DNA of 64,000 bases from Plazaster borealis. Lineage: Eukaryota > Echinodermata > Asteroidea > Forcipulatida > Labidiasteridae. Shown in pieces: positions 44,347 to 56,994 of the stretch. The stretch is taken from contig CM037462.1 in the NCBI GenBank assembly GCA_021014325.1, positions 20,170,135 through 20,234,134 on the forward strand. Reading direction: 5' to 3'. Under the pieces are notes generated by a model, which saw only the letters and a list, made by a program, of their open reading frames with translations, did no database searches and was not told the DNA's origin. The translations under genes and the position numbers were made by a program. The first letter of the stretch is position 1. Every line of letters begins with the position of its first letter.

Positions 44347-44789
44347 TTAAAGGTAGGGTCATGGACTAGTTTTTGTCAACGTAATGCTGATTTAAAGGAA
44401 AGGATACAATAAAAGTCTAATGTGAAAGTTTCAGCTGAATAAAGTGTCTACTTGCTGAGAATTCGAAAACATAAAAAAAACCTGTCACAATGTTTTCCCA
44501 AGAACATTTAAGCCATCCACATTTAGCGAGGTGACATCGGGTACCAACCGCATCTCTGGCCACAGCATTCGCGAACAGACACCAACCCTCAGAAATCTGA
44601 AAAACAATTCATGCATGAATCGTTTCTCAGATTCAAATGTTTTAGGGTGAAAAATTATCCAAGCCATATTAATTCAAAGTGAATCCTTTCTTAAAAATAG
44701 TTTGTACTTTCAACAGCTGCAGTGCTACTCACCAAGTAAGTTTTTATGGTCACAAATTTTTGGATACCAATCTATGACCCTACCTTTAA
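44347..44789. mobile_element. MITE family E (TTAAAGGTAGGGTCATGGAC ends)
   Basis: A 443-bp element with ends TTAAAGGTAGGGTCATGGAC and the complement of TTAAAGGTAGGGTCATAGAT. Only one copy was seen in the window. It is intronic and has no transposase. Confidence 0.8.
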
Positions 44790-46647
44790 TGTATGCACTA
44801 ATGTACTGATCCAGACTAAAATGAGGGTTGTATGACAGATGGTGAAACAGCCAATAGAACCAAGATATATTCAATGCCATTAAAGGTGGCGGGTCAACCC
44901 CCATTTTGTCAAGTATTTTTCCATGTTTAAGGGGAAAATACAGCATATGATCCACTCACACAAGACAGAGCTGTGTATTGAGAGAGTTGCAACATAGAGG
45001 GACCAGTTTTCTTCGGTCATGTGGTTGCTAGACCCCATTTTCGGTCCAAATGCAGCACAACCCAATGGACAGACTAGTCTGGCACCCTGTATTCGCCAAT
45101 GCGTTTTTTTGACACAAAATAGCTTCTAATCGCAAGTTCCGCAACTCTCTCAATATATGCTCTGACACAAGGCAGTGATTTGTCCCCACTCCCCACCCCC
45201 AATCCATTCATACCCTAAGCCCACATCGGCACCTTTCACTTTTGATCAACTTCCAAAGATTTTGGTTGACCTTTCACACTTGAATTGCATTAAGTTGGAA
45301 ACAACATGAGTTTGCAGTGGGGAATTCCCCCCAAAATTTTTTCCTCCTGAGAATGTGCTTGGTAGTGCGAAAAGAGTCGTCTGTACACCCCACAGGAAGG
45401 ATCTCAAGGGTATTGAATCATAAACCTAATGACTCTAACATGAAGTGGCTTTTTGTGAAATATTCCAAACCATGAATGATCCAAATACCAGACTACGTAC
45501 CACTGTGTGGATAACTATGAAATGCTCTATGCCAATTACCTCATTCCCATTTTTCACGAGCACGCCTTGCTTGCTCATAACCCCTGGTATTGGTTAATTT
45601 ATGTAATAAAATATGGCACATTTGAGTTAGTTCTGTGGTTGATCTGCTCTACAGTATGGTAGCCCGCAAAGAGGAATCAAGTCAAAGAGCAACTGATCCC
45701 GTCTCATTAATCTTCAATCTTTTGATATGACTAACTGTATGCAGTTTAGGGTAACTGTGTAAAAACATAATTCATTTGAAATGGAATTACGTCAAAAAAC
45801 GTTAATAAGTCTGCATGCAAAGCAGTAACTTTTGGGAGCCAATCAGTGTTGTTTTTTCAGCCTTGCGTTAAATCCTTTTTGTAGTCCACCCACTGAGCTT
45901 GCAAACTGTGCTCCCTTCTTGCCTGCAGGAAGTTTTAGTCCCACATTTCAAATACGTAGTGTCATAACGTATGAATTGTAGTGATCCAAGTGAGATTTTT
46001 GGTGAAATAAGTTTCTTTCATGTACAGAAACAAAAAAATTAACAGGGAGATTGCATATTTTTAAATGGTCCGACAGACAAGTGAAGAAGTGGTTTTAACT
46101 ACAATGTACACCAGGCAAGCCCTGGAGTATGTCATGACTACTGTAGTTATCTATTATGGAAGATGGAATGTACATAACTGATGATAACGAATGCTGTTTG
46201 GGTCATTCTTTGGTTTGACTAACGTTGAGTATAAAGGTTTGGTTGAGTTGAGCTTGGATGGGGTTGGTATTGAAAGCAGGTCAGGGTGGGTAGGGGGGAG
46301 GGACTTTGACCTGTAGGAGGGGCCAATGTGATGTTCACGTAGTGCTTAATGTATGTAGGTCATGTACGATATGTAACAATGGTGACTGAACCTGGTTGGT
46401 GTTGAGATTTGGATGTAGTTTTGGTCGAGACAGGTTGACCGAGAAATGGCACATGTATGCAAAATGAACAAAGCTTCACTTTACCTCCTTGAGGCATATT
46501 CTAAACTGATCATGTACCATTCATGCATAGCGCTTTCAAGAAGTCAAGATGGATGCATTTGACCATAGCAGTGACATGCAATGCTCATACTTGCTGAATG
46601 CAGAAAGCATCACATCTGACCTTCATACGGTGTGCCTTTATCCTCAC
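44790..46647. other. Intron of AKAP2/MISP-like gene
   Basis: No exon is seen. A weak inverted pair (GTATTGAGAGAGTTGC near 44978 and GCAACTCTCTCAATAT near 45139) suggests another small palindromic element between about 44950 and 45175. Confidence 0.5.
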
Positions 46648-46869
46648 TTTCAGACAGCGATTTTATGACCCCCTCACCCTTCAGGGCAAGCTCACGCTCC
46701 CGCTCTGCATGGAGCTCCTTTTCAATGAAAAAGTTATTTGTTGTTCTGAAGAGAGTGCCCCAACCAGAGGTCTTAGGGCCCATTTTGGAGGGGCCATTGT
46801 TTGATTTAGTAGGTTTGGTGGATCGAACTTCGGTGGTGTTGAGTTTAAAGGTGGGTTTTAGGATCAGAC
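46648..46869 (-). CDS. AKAP2/MISP-like gene exon with sixth motif
   Basis: A 222-bp exon is open on the minus strand throughout, starting GLILKPTFKLNTTEVRSTKP and including KTSGWGTLFRTTNNFFIEKE and LHAERERELALKGEG. The FFIEKELHAERERE stretch is a variant of the family motif. The acceptor is TTTAAACAG and entry is phase 1, exactly as left by the exon at 49377-48888. The proposed donor is GTGAGG (phase 1). An alternative GTCAGA donor about 30 bases further is also phase 1. It shows little as an isolated open frame, which may cause it to be missed. Confidence 0.75.
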
Positions 46870-47262
46870 CTGTTTAAACCAAAAGCAGTTAGCAACATTG
46901 AAAAGGCAAATTTCACAGTCATTATGTTAGCAGTTTTGTTTGCAACGCTGTCACTCATATCTCGAGCAACAATTCCAGCAACTTTTAAAAAGATAACAGT
47001 TGGGAGAGTTGGGAGTTTACTTTGATTTGAAATTGAGAAAATACTACTCCATTAGGGGAGGGAGGATGGGGGGGGGGGCACCTGAAAAACACTTATAGAA
47101 GCATAAGAGAGCCATGTAATAAAGATTATCATGATCACACTTTAACTACTAAGCATTCCTGACAAACACTGGGGAAATGGCATGTCAAACCGCATAGAAA
47201 CAAAGTTTGCTTTATGGTCAAGCAGGGGAAAAAAACCATGGTGCTGCTTACTGTTGCATTCT

Positions 47263-47647
47263 GGGCCCAATTTCATCAAGCTAAAGCACAAGAAGTAGCT
47301 AAGCACAAAACATTTTTGCTCACCAGATGAAGGTTACCAGCCAAAATAAAATTCCACTTGATGTATTGTCCGTGACTGGTTTCCTGCTAAATTTTGCTCA
47401 GCGGAATGTTAATAAGCACAATATTCTGCTTAAGCAACTTTATTAAATTGGGTCCTGGGCCCAATTTCATAGAGCTGCTTAATCAGAAAAAAAGCTGAAA
47501 AATGTTCTGCTTAGCCAAAATAAGCAGGGTACCAGTCACAGAGTGTACATGTGGCATGATATTTTGGCTCGTAACCTTATTCTGGTAAGCATAATTTTGT
47601 TGTGCTTAGCTCCTTTTTGTGCTTAAGCAGCTCTATGAAACTGGGCT
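47263..47647. mobile_element. Two tandem palindromic GGGCCCAATTTCAT elements
   Basis: Each copy (47263-47456 and 47457-47647) starts GGGCCCAATTTCAT and ends with the inverse, for example AAGCAGCTCTATGAAACTGG. Internal CCAGTCAC and TTTGGCT words are shared by the family. Non-coding, intronic. Confidence 0.75.
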
Positions 47648-48887
47648 CTGGACCTAAATGACATGGTGCTGCTTACCACAGAATTCTGCACCTGCAGCTC
47701 ATAGATTCACCTGTTTAAATGGATGCCGTAAGTACGGAATACAGCGGTAATCAGCATCATGTAACTGGGTCCTGCACTCAAGTTTCATTATCCTTGTCTA
47801 CTGTCATTGTTAATGAGGTAAGCTTGTCGGCAACCACTTCCACAATGCTGTTCAGCATATATAATGCTATTTTAAAAATCAAATTGTTATCAAAAGTTCA
47901 GCAGGGAACCAGTCACATCCAATTGAGATTGTATGGCATTTTGCCTGGTCACCCTTTTTTGCAAAGCAATATTTTTTGTGATAAGAATTGTTTTTAGCAG
48001 TTACTAGCTCAATGTGATTGCACAAGCTGTGTAAGCAGCGAATCCGGAAGAAATACATACAGTAGAAAGCCAATTACTGCTAACCCATTACAGGTGGTTT
48101 AAGCAACTTTTTAGCGCTTATTTCTCCAGTAAGCAGCACCTAAGGCCAGGTCACACCACACCACTTTAATTGCACAGCGTTTAGTGCCACCGGTGCCCAC
48201 TGTGAAAGTGCAGTTGTTTTTATACATCTCCCTTGCATAGTATTGTGATCAAATATTAGGCCTTATGCTTGGCTGCAAGAGGGCGCAATAGTAAAGACAT
48301 TTCTAGGATAAAACATTAAAACACATTTTTAAACAGCGCTAAAGACATTTAAATTGAAATTATATAACCTTTCTCTTTCACATTCGTAAAGCTGAAATTA
48401 ATCAAATCAAAACTTTTTTTATTAGTACCATTTCTAGAGATGTCTCATCAAACCCAAACAGCGCCCTCTTGTGTTCAAGCATAATTGCCACAGGGAACAT
48501 AATAAGATGTTACTTCAAGTACATGTTTGTGTAACTTCATCAGTTAAAGTAAAGCAACACAGCCTAAGAACATTTAACAATATTCCTTTTTGTTGTGTTG
48601 CTCTGGTTTTGTTCATATATTCCGAAATTCATCAGATCGATTTCCTTCACAACAGAAGTTTTCTAAAAAAATTGCAACAGAAGTTTTTTGAAAAAATTGT
48701 TTTGCACATAATCACCACTGGTTGGCAAATGCATAAAGTCACACCTTTTCAAGCTAATGGCTTCTCATTCACATGCCTGCCAACCCAGTGGTGTTCTGCG
48801 CATACAGGAATGTAATATTTCATTAGAATGACTGATTGTCTTCATGGAAAACGGTACCATAAACAAAGAGAAACTTAAGATCTTTAC
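47648..48887. other. Intron with decayed palindromic repeats
   Basis: Further fragments of the GGGCCCAATTTCAT family lie at about 47660-47775 and 47880-48010. The sequence from 48140 onward looks unique. No exon was seen. Confidence 0.5.
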
Positions 48888-49377
48888 CTCTTTCTTTCCT
48901 CAGCAACATTTCCCTCTCCTCCGCTAACCGGATATCTCTTTCCATTGGAGTCTCCTTCTTCCTTCGCATGACAACAACATCCTTCTCTGGTAATGTCACT
49001 GAATCCATGACCTTTGGACTCTCGGTGGTGACCTTTAAGCTCTCAGTGACATCTGACCTTTCCACAATGACAACGTTAGGAACGTCAGCAGCAAACGTTG
49101 AGGCTGCGGTTGGCGTGTGCACAGCTTTTAGGGGTGTTGGCCCCCTTTTCGGGGAGGAACCGTGGGTGGATGCTAAGCTTTCTCTCTCACGCTCGGCCTC
49201 TCTCTCTTTAGCTAACCGTATTTCACGCTGAACTGGGGTCTCTGCTTTTCTCTGGGGAGAGGCAGGGGTGTCCTTTTCTCTAGGCTCTTCTTGTTTCATT
49301 ACAGGGGAAGCAGGTTGGAATTGGACTGGGGATGCGGGCCTCTGAAGGAGGGGAGAAGGAGGTCTTGCTTGAGCTGA
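48888..49377 (-). CDS. AKAP2/MISP-like gene exon with fourth and fifth motifs
   Basis: A 490-bp exon enters in phase 0 (TTTACATCTACAG acceptor) and leaves in phase 1 (GTAAAG donor). It is proline- and serine-rich at first (ARPPSPLLQRPASPVQFQP) and carries two charged-helix motifs: TPVQREIRLAKEREAERERE and TPMERDIRLAEEREMLLRKE. The repeated SP and TP pairs could be phosphorylation sites for proline-directed kinases, which is inference only. The exon joins both neighbours in phase. Confidence 0.88.
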
Positions 49378-49887
49378 CTGTAGATGTAAAGATTGATACA
49401 ATGGAAGACAAATAAAGAACTCACTCAATGGTGACATCATAAACAAAAGGTTGAAGTTACTTTAGTTGTTTGGCAAAATTTGCTTTGCAACATCTGTTTT
49501 GGTCCCATTTTAGTAGTTTTTGTGTGTACAACAATTATGCAAAGAGTACAATGGTGTTTTGTGTTTTGAATCCTTTTTGTTTAAGTGCAAAAAAAAAAAA
49601 GTTAATTGAAAGGAACAGTCTACAAAATGTCTGGTATTCTACTTTACAGCCAATCCATATTATTTATGATTAAAAAGATAATGTTCAACTTTAAAATGCC
49701 CGTTAAATTATGAGAATACATGGAGTTTATGTGAGCTCAACATTTGTTCATGTATTATTCTGTGTATGAACAAAGCATACACAAATTCTCGACTGTGAGA
49801 TTTTAAAAGAACATGTTTTTTTCTTTGTAAAGCTTCTTACGAAAACATATTTTATTATTTCTGATCTGCACACCAAAGAGTATGTTG

Positions 49888-50014
49888 GGCCGTATCCAAA
49901 GTGGCAACTACAGCTACGGCTACGGCTGTTGCTAAGGACGTCCTGTACTTCAACGCACGACGATGCAAAATCTAACTGTAGCCGTAGCTGTAGCCGCCAG
50001 TTCAGACACGGCCT
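49888..50014. mobile_element. Palindromic MITE (GGCCGTRTC ends) at a splice donor
   Basis: The left end GGCCGTATCCAAAGTGGC and GCTACGGCTACGG face the right end CTGTAGCCGTAGCTGTAGCC and CAGTTCAGACACGGCC. The right end lies within the first bases of the intron, so the element's AAGGCCGTGTC supplies part of the donor context of the large exon. Non-coding. Confidence 0.75.
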
Positions 50015-50017
50015 TAC

Positions 50018-53000
50018 CTTATTGACAAGGCTCTCTCTGAAGCTTACTGGTGACTGTCCAATTGAAACACTGCCCTCTGTTGCCTTCATCGGTCCAGCTT
50101 TTTCTCCACTTTTCTCATTAGACCTCCTTCCTCTGAGCATGTTCTGGTACTCTCTGTAGCTTTTGTACGGATCAGAGTTTCCTGAAACTGTTTGGAGACC
50201 GAATTTCACGGAGGGTGACTTTTGTGGTGTCTTTGTGGATACATTTGGAAGAATCTCAGGTGACTTGGGGTCCACTTGTGGTGAGACTGGCTTGATGGGT
50301 GTGAATGTAGCACTCTGTTTGACAGGACTTTGGGGAACTTTCGGAGTTGAACGCCCAGATGAGCTGAGGGGGCTGTCGATGCTGGCGTGCTTTACTTGGG
50401 TCTCTTGCAATGCTTTCTGACGCTCAAGTGCATTGGCTTCATCGCGCTCTTTCTGTAAACGGATTTCCCGCTGCACTATAGACTCCTTAATGACAGACTT
50501 CTCTTCAGCGACATTCTGTGGTTTGCTTTTGTCCTCTTTATCTCTTATAATCACCTCCAACTCGGGACTTCCCGTTATGAGTTCTTGTGGTGGCACCTCC
50601 TGCTGCTGTGATTGTTGCCGACAGATTTCAGGCTCAGAAGGCTTTACTGTGGTGGCAGTGTTTTTATGCTGAATACATGTAGGGCTTGTGGGGACTAGTT
50701 GCACAGGCTTTTCTGATGGGCCACATGGACTTTCAAAGCTTGACTGTCTGCTTGATGACATTTGCCTTATCATTTTCCGTTCTTTAGCATCATTCTCATC
50801 TCTCTCCCTTTGAAGGCGGACTTCCCGCTCAACTATCGTCTCCTGAACAGAGACTGCTTCCTTGTCACTTTTGTTTTGTATCTCTAACTTCACAACTGAG
50901 AACTGTTCAGTTTTATTCCTAAGAAGCCCTTCTTTCAGAAGCTCTTGCTCACGTTCTTTCTGAAGTCGGATGTCTCTCTCTATAACACTCTCTGATTTGG
51001 CCCAGTGACTCTGAATTTCAACCTTGCGTGTGGGAGTGACATCATAGCTATAGGAGTCGCTGCGATCAAAGTCATCATCTGGATCTTTAGGCATTGTGTC
51101 CATGATATCTGGTTCAGCCGGAATCTCTATCTCCAATTTAGCTTTTTCCTTCTTCTCCTCCTTTAATTTCTCTTCATGTAAAGCAGCCTCTTTGGCCTTA
51201 GCCTCATATGAGAACATCCTCCTTGGCTGGACATTCTTCTTCAACTTTTGAGTTTCTGCATTTTGTTCTGATGCAGTGGTAAGTTTCTGTTCCCAGAGGC
51301 TGCGCATCCTCCCCAGGTCTATAGCAGCCTCTTCCTCTTTCATCTCAGCGAACTTTGGGTTTTCTGCTGTCTGTTCTGGTAATGTTTCTGAAACCTCAGC
51401 AGGTGGTATACTTGGAGTAGATGCAACAGTTTCCTTCTCACTATTGAGATTTAAAATGTCATCAGTTTTCCTAGGTGAGGAAACAATAGCCTCTTCTTCT
51501 GTAGAAGGGCTTCTCTCAACTGGATCAATTTCCACATTTACACAAGGTGATTCCAAACAGACCTTCTGAGGTTCACATTCTTGGACATCTCCATTTGACG
51601 ACTGCTGAGGCTTCTCAACTTCAAGTATAATAGAAGTGGATGATTCAGGTTCCGGTGTCAGTGCCGTTTCACTGATTTCTGCATCAGCAGTAGCGTCTAG
51701 ATGGATTAAGCTTGGGGTGCGTGGACTTGGTACCGGTATTTCAGTTTTACCATTACTCATTCCAAATGGTGACAGTGGCTCTTCGCTTTCCGGTGAGGTG
51801 AGATCTTCTGATAGGCTGTCTTTCTGCCAACTGACTTTCTTCTTCCTCTTGACTTTCATGGCATCCAAGACATCTCGTCTCTCCTTCTCATACTCAAACA
51901 GAGTCTTGCCATCCTCATCCACAAGCTCGGAAGACTTTGAGCCAGGTTTGGGCCCGTACAAGGCACGGATAAACTTGGTTGACTTAGCAGAGACACTAGG
52001 ATCATGTTTTCTGAGTCCGGAAATACCTTCAGCAGTTGAAACAGGACTACTTGGTGGAGGTTCACTCACACTCCGTGGCTTTGTGTCAGTTAGTACAACT
52101 TGATCACCACCTAGTCCAAGAAGGGCATGCGAAGATACAAAACTGTCTGTTGCGGCTCTTGGTTTGGTCTCATATTTGGTCTCTGGCCGCTGGTAAGTAG
52201 TTTGCACTTTGGGAAGAACAGGCACTGTTGGTAGGGCAGAGGAGAGGTTGACCGAGGTGGGTGACAAGACTGGAGATGCACTAGAGATTTGCGGCTGAAA
52301 CACAGGGTCTGAAGCGACATCTTCATCTCCAAAAAAGCTTCGCCGCTTAGCCGTCAGATCTAGCTTTATGCTTGTCATGCTCACTTTGGTCTCGGTTTCC
52401 CTGAGATCCCTATTATCATTTGGTACATCTTCAGAATCTTCACTGTTTTTGGTGATACTACCCATACTGGCTTCTTCACTTTCACTTGCGATAGAAAGAA
52501 GCCCGTTAATATCATTGGACAATTCCTGTAAATTTTCCTGCATCATGGCACTTCTGTCAACCACCATTTCTCCAGGAACACTTTCTTGCATCAAGACGCT
52601 ACTGTCTACTAATGTTTCTTCTTCTGCCATTTCTTTTGATTTTACATTTTGTTCTGATGGATTTTCGGGAAAACTTTCTCCTTCAAGCTTCATTGAGTCT
52701 TTAAGATCCTGTTCCAAGGCATTTGTGTCTTCTCCACTGTTCATTGAGGCATCTTCCTCATCATCAATCGTGGTTCCATCTCCCAACTCATTCAAGAAGG
52801 CATCAAGGTCACTGGGAGTTCTTCCCCTGGATGTCAGCTTATTCTGTGTCTCCTCCACTACAACATCTTGGGGGGAATCAAGAAACGCTAGCAAGTCACC
52901 ATTTCTCTGGTCTGTACTCAAAGACACTGAGGTTTCATGCGTGTTATTAATCTCGGCACTGTTTGACATAAAGTCAAAGTTATTATCGAACTCAGGAGGA

Positions 53001-53302
53001 GGGGCAACCATCTTGACATCGATAGTTTCCGTGGTATCTCCAAAATCAAGCAGATTGTCAGTTTGTACTTCCCCATGTTCCTCCATATTGGCGTTGATAT
53101 CTGCTGGTGACTTCAGACTCTCTCCACTTGAGGCCATCCACAGCTGAGGTTGCCCATTTGAGGAGGTCGTGGCAACATCAGCTGAGCATTCCCCATTCTC
53201 GATGGGTTGGTCTGATAGGAGGTCAATGGTATTCATGCTGGTTGTGGTTGAGTCTTCAGTGTCCTTGTTGGTAGATCTGTAATTCAGATCAACAGTAAAA
53301 GC
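50018..53302 (-). CDS. Large central exon of AKAP2/MISP-like cytoskeletal/anchoring protein
   Basis: One 3,285-bp exon (1,095 residues), phase 0 at both ends (acceptor TTTTTTTTTTTGTATTTTCAG, donor GTAAGG). Residues 1-330 are acidic and serine-rich with DNLLDFGDTTET-type patches. About residues 440-455 read TKFIRALYGPKPG, and near 484 lies a basic KRKKKVSW. Lysine/glutamate-rich helix is likely at about 670-730 (EEKLKEEKKEKAKLE). Three copies of the charged motif follow: SVIERDIRLQKEREQELLKE (about 779), TIVEREVRLQRERDEN (about 829) and SIVQREIRLQKERDEANALE (about 947). The I-x-REIRLxxERE motif is the signature shared by AKAP2 (AKAP-KL) and MISP proteins, which bind PKA subunits and actin, respectively. 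There is no signal peptide or membrane segment. It could be another paralemmin/AKAP2-related protein. Confidence 0.88.
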
Positions 53303-56300
53303 CTGAAAATACAAAAAAAAAAATTATAAATACCATGGAAAAATTAATTTCATAAAAAAGCAGTGCCGAGGGAAACAAATCTGTGAGCTAAGTTTTGGGG
53401 TAACATAGCCTGAACATCTGACGTCACACTTTGAGACTCGTGAATAACGCCAGATACCTGCCTTGAGCGCCTCGCTGGATCTTGCTAGATGTACGTTTGA
53501 CCATGCATCCATTTCACATGGAGATTCGCAGTCAATTCACCGAACATGTACACATAGTAAATAAAACAACCTTACATGCAAGTACAAACATTATGCACAT
53601 ACTGCATGCAGACGACCGAAAGTGCAAGCTGACAAACTACATCACCTCGGACCAATCATAACACAGATATGGGAAGCTTACATCACTGCACATTTTATCC
53701 AATGAAATCATTGTATCCAATGAAATCATTGGGCTTGTAAGACCAGTGCCTGTCTTTATCCTTGCGGAGGAGGCCAGTCTAGGGGTTACATAAAGATATC
53801 GTCTCTCCAGTGAAGTTGCTGGTGGTTCTGAAAAGAACTGTGGTGTTACAGCTAGAAGGTTTGACTAGTTTACTCTGTTGGGTTTTTTTTTACCACTGGT
53901 TCTTCACAAAACCACAATAACAGGTTCTTTTCAGAACCACAATAACTTATCAGAGAGATTATTTACTGCAAACCTTAGTTGCTGGAGGGGGTGGTAGTAA
54001 ACATAAATCCATTTGGGATGTTTTTACCATAACTGGGAAGCAAATTTTACTCCCAGTGTTCATTTCAAAAAATGCATCACAAGGGTTTCTGACCAATGCT
54101 GCTGACTCAACTATACACAATGCCATCGTGAGTTAAAGACTGCTCCCGCTCCCGCCCCCACCCCCCTTCTGGAAACACCACAACTTAGGACACCACAGGA
54201 CACTTACTACAAAATGCAACAACTGTTTACACGATACATAACTCATAAACATGTTTATCAGCACAAAGAAAGTGACATGAACAATCCCCCCAGTCCTAAA
54301 TGAAAAATACAAAAAAACCTTGCTGACCGTTTGAAAGATGTTTGAATGCAACTAGTCCATTAGTGGTGATTGTGCTGAAATCTACATTGTGTTTGTGGTA
54401 TTAAAACAGACACTGGACACCACTTGCTTTTCCCTTGAAATTACTTGCAATCATTCATCCGTGGCTTGTAAAGAAATCTTGAAAAGAAATCTTGGCCTAG
54501 CAGGGATACCATAAGAGTGGTGCCAAGCTGGTGTCCATTTCAGTGACTTGAAGCGCAATAAAGCTTTTAATCAGGAAGGATTTGGGCGACTTTAATCACC
54601 CTTCTGGTTAAGGTTTTTAGAGTAATTGATGGAACTGAAAAGTGTACGACATAAATACAGTTGTTGATGTACACATGTGCATTGTACACCATCTTCAAGA
54701 AATGAAAACAAACAAATGGTTAGAGACACCTGAGACTATTCAAAAACAAGGACAAATGTATTTTGACCTCAAAGGTCATTGGTTGCATTGGTGAGGATAG
54801 GGTGGGGTGATTCTTGGTATATGGCAGGAAACACAATAAAAAGGGGACCACTTTGCGTTAACAGTTTACCCAACAGTTGTGATTTTTGTTAAGCACCTAA
54901 AACCACTTAAAGGTGTTTGAACATGTGATTAGACATGCAGGCTTATACTGAAAATAATTTGAGTTGATTAAATCAAATTTTGTCTTTTTTATTTATTTAT
55001 TACACCCTCAAATTTCAATTAAAAATGGACGGAAAGAGATGTCTGCCTTTCTGTCAATTGTTTTAATAAAATTTGAGATTTTTTTTGTTTTGTTTTCCTT
55101 TCAGTATAAGCCTATATGTCCATTCATATTTTGAAACACTATTTGGTGGTTTCAGAAACTTAAATGAAAGTTACAACCATTGGAAAAAACTGCACAAATA
55201 TGACTGTAGTTAAGTAGCTCTAGTTAATTGCAAAACATATTTACTCTACATGTACATGTAATAAATCTGAGAGCGAAAACACACTAACAGACTGAAATGT
55301 AATAACTAAATAAATAAACAAAGTATATGCAAATGCAATGTAACATTGTGCAACTCTACGTCATGAAGCATCCTTACAACGTCTGTATGTATTCTGCAGG
55401 TACATGTAGATTAATCATGGGTCATTAAATGTCCTCGTACACATTGTGTGAACCTATTAATAGAATATTTTATAAAAATAAATTAAAAACAATTAATTAT
55501 ACATGTAGGTCAGCTACACGCATAACCAGCCTGTATCTCAAGGGTTTGCCCTTAACTTTTTCAGTGACTAGACAGCAGGTCCAGCTAGCTTGTCATTTTA
55601 ATAGTCCATCACCTTTTTCACTGGTCCGTATTTGAAATGAAATAGAAAAGCTTATCAATCTGAACTATCCAGCCGGACCACTTGGAGTGAATTTTGACTG
55701 GTCCTCTGGTGTTTTAACTGGCTTTTGGCCAGCGGACCACTATTAAGGGAGTACGCTGCATCTCGGCCCTCCAGCCACCAAAAAATCGCAGGCATATCAC
55801 AAATAGAATGGTCCTCTATTTCTGTTCATGAAATCATTTTCAATGTTATATGGTGGTACAGGGGTCCAGACTGCTATCTCAAAGCACGGAGGATGCTCAA
55901 AGCATGAACATTCTTCCAGTCGCGAGATTCATGGATCAACCAGACAGTAATTATTCAGCAGTAAAAAAGTGAAACAAAGGTCATATGCAGGCCTGGAATT
56001 TCATCTTTGAGAGGGCAAGGCCATTTTCATTTTGCAAAGGGCACTTCCTTTGGAAAATCTTAAAGTCTATGGGAAACTTTTGAAAGGGCACCAAGACCAA
56101 GACCAGGGGCCATGGCCTCCGTGTAATTCCAGGCCTGCATATAATGACATGTGGTTTCCTCCCTCATGGAGGCCCATGCGTTCTCACTACAGAGATTATT
56201 TTTCGCTAGCCCTAGTGTGACCAGCCAGACTTGTAATGTTAATCTTCGGTGCCAGGCACTTGTAAATACATAATTATTGTCTTACTTTCCATCTTTCCAT

Positions 56301-56994
56301 GTACATAATATAGCACGACGATGCACTTGCGATCGCGACGCACCAGGCGAGTTGTTTACACTATTTTACAGCGCCGCCATGCGTCTTAACATTGCTCACG
56401 CTATAGCGCCCTCTTTGTTTGTTTACGCGCGTATTTAATTTGCATAATTTCAAGCCTCTTTAGTTTGCTTTGCGCCTGTAAATAATTTGCCTAATTTATT
56501 CAGTTTGTGTATTCATGGGACAAGACATTCCATGAATACCAAAATAGTACCTGGGAATAGCAAGTGGTAGCAGAACGACACTCTCACATTTGGTACGATT
56601 GGTGCCACACCTTATTAATTTGTCGCCGGGCTGCGAAATATTGAGTCATTGAGCCCTTGGGTAGCGAACCCCAACTTTGGAGGCAAGGAGTGAGAGGAAA
56701 CAAGATCCCCAAAACCGTTCTGACTGTCGTTTTTAGTACTATATGAACACAACAATTCACCTCTAAATAAGCGCCGAATAAAGTAACTATATAAACTTCA
56801 AAAATCCGTCTCGTTGTCACATTGCATCGGCAAATCTACGCAGCCAACTTTAGAGAAAGAGCCATCTCCCAAATAAATGGAAGTAATATGATATTAAAAT
56901 CCCAGATTCAAAACAACTTCTTAAATATATAATATTTGAGTTCCGCCTTTCTCAACAAATCACATCACTTGAGTTTGTTGTTAAAAACATACTG
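53303..56994. other. Intron of AKAP2/MISP-like gene, unique-looking part
   Basis: No convincing exon was found. Small local repeats occur: CCAATGAAATCATTG twice near 53700, and GGTTCTGAAAAGAAC-type words at 53825-53940. Sequence near 56320-56450 is comparatively CG-rich. An internal promoter here cannot be supported. Confidence 0.4.

Noticed and set aside
44950..45175. Another MITE
   Set aside because: Only a short inverted pair is visible, with no clear ends or target duplication, so it is mentioned but not called.
51636..53147. Plus-strand ORFs of 155 and 259 codons
   Set aside because: They are antisense shadows of the large AKAP2/MISP-like exon, which has splice sites and family motifs on the minus strand.
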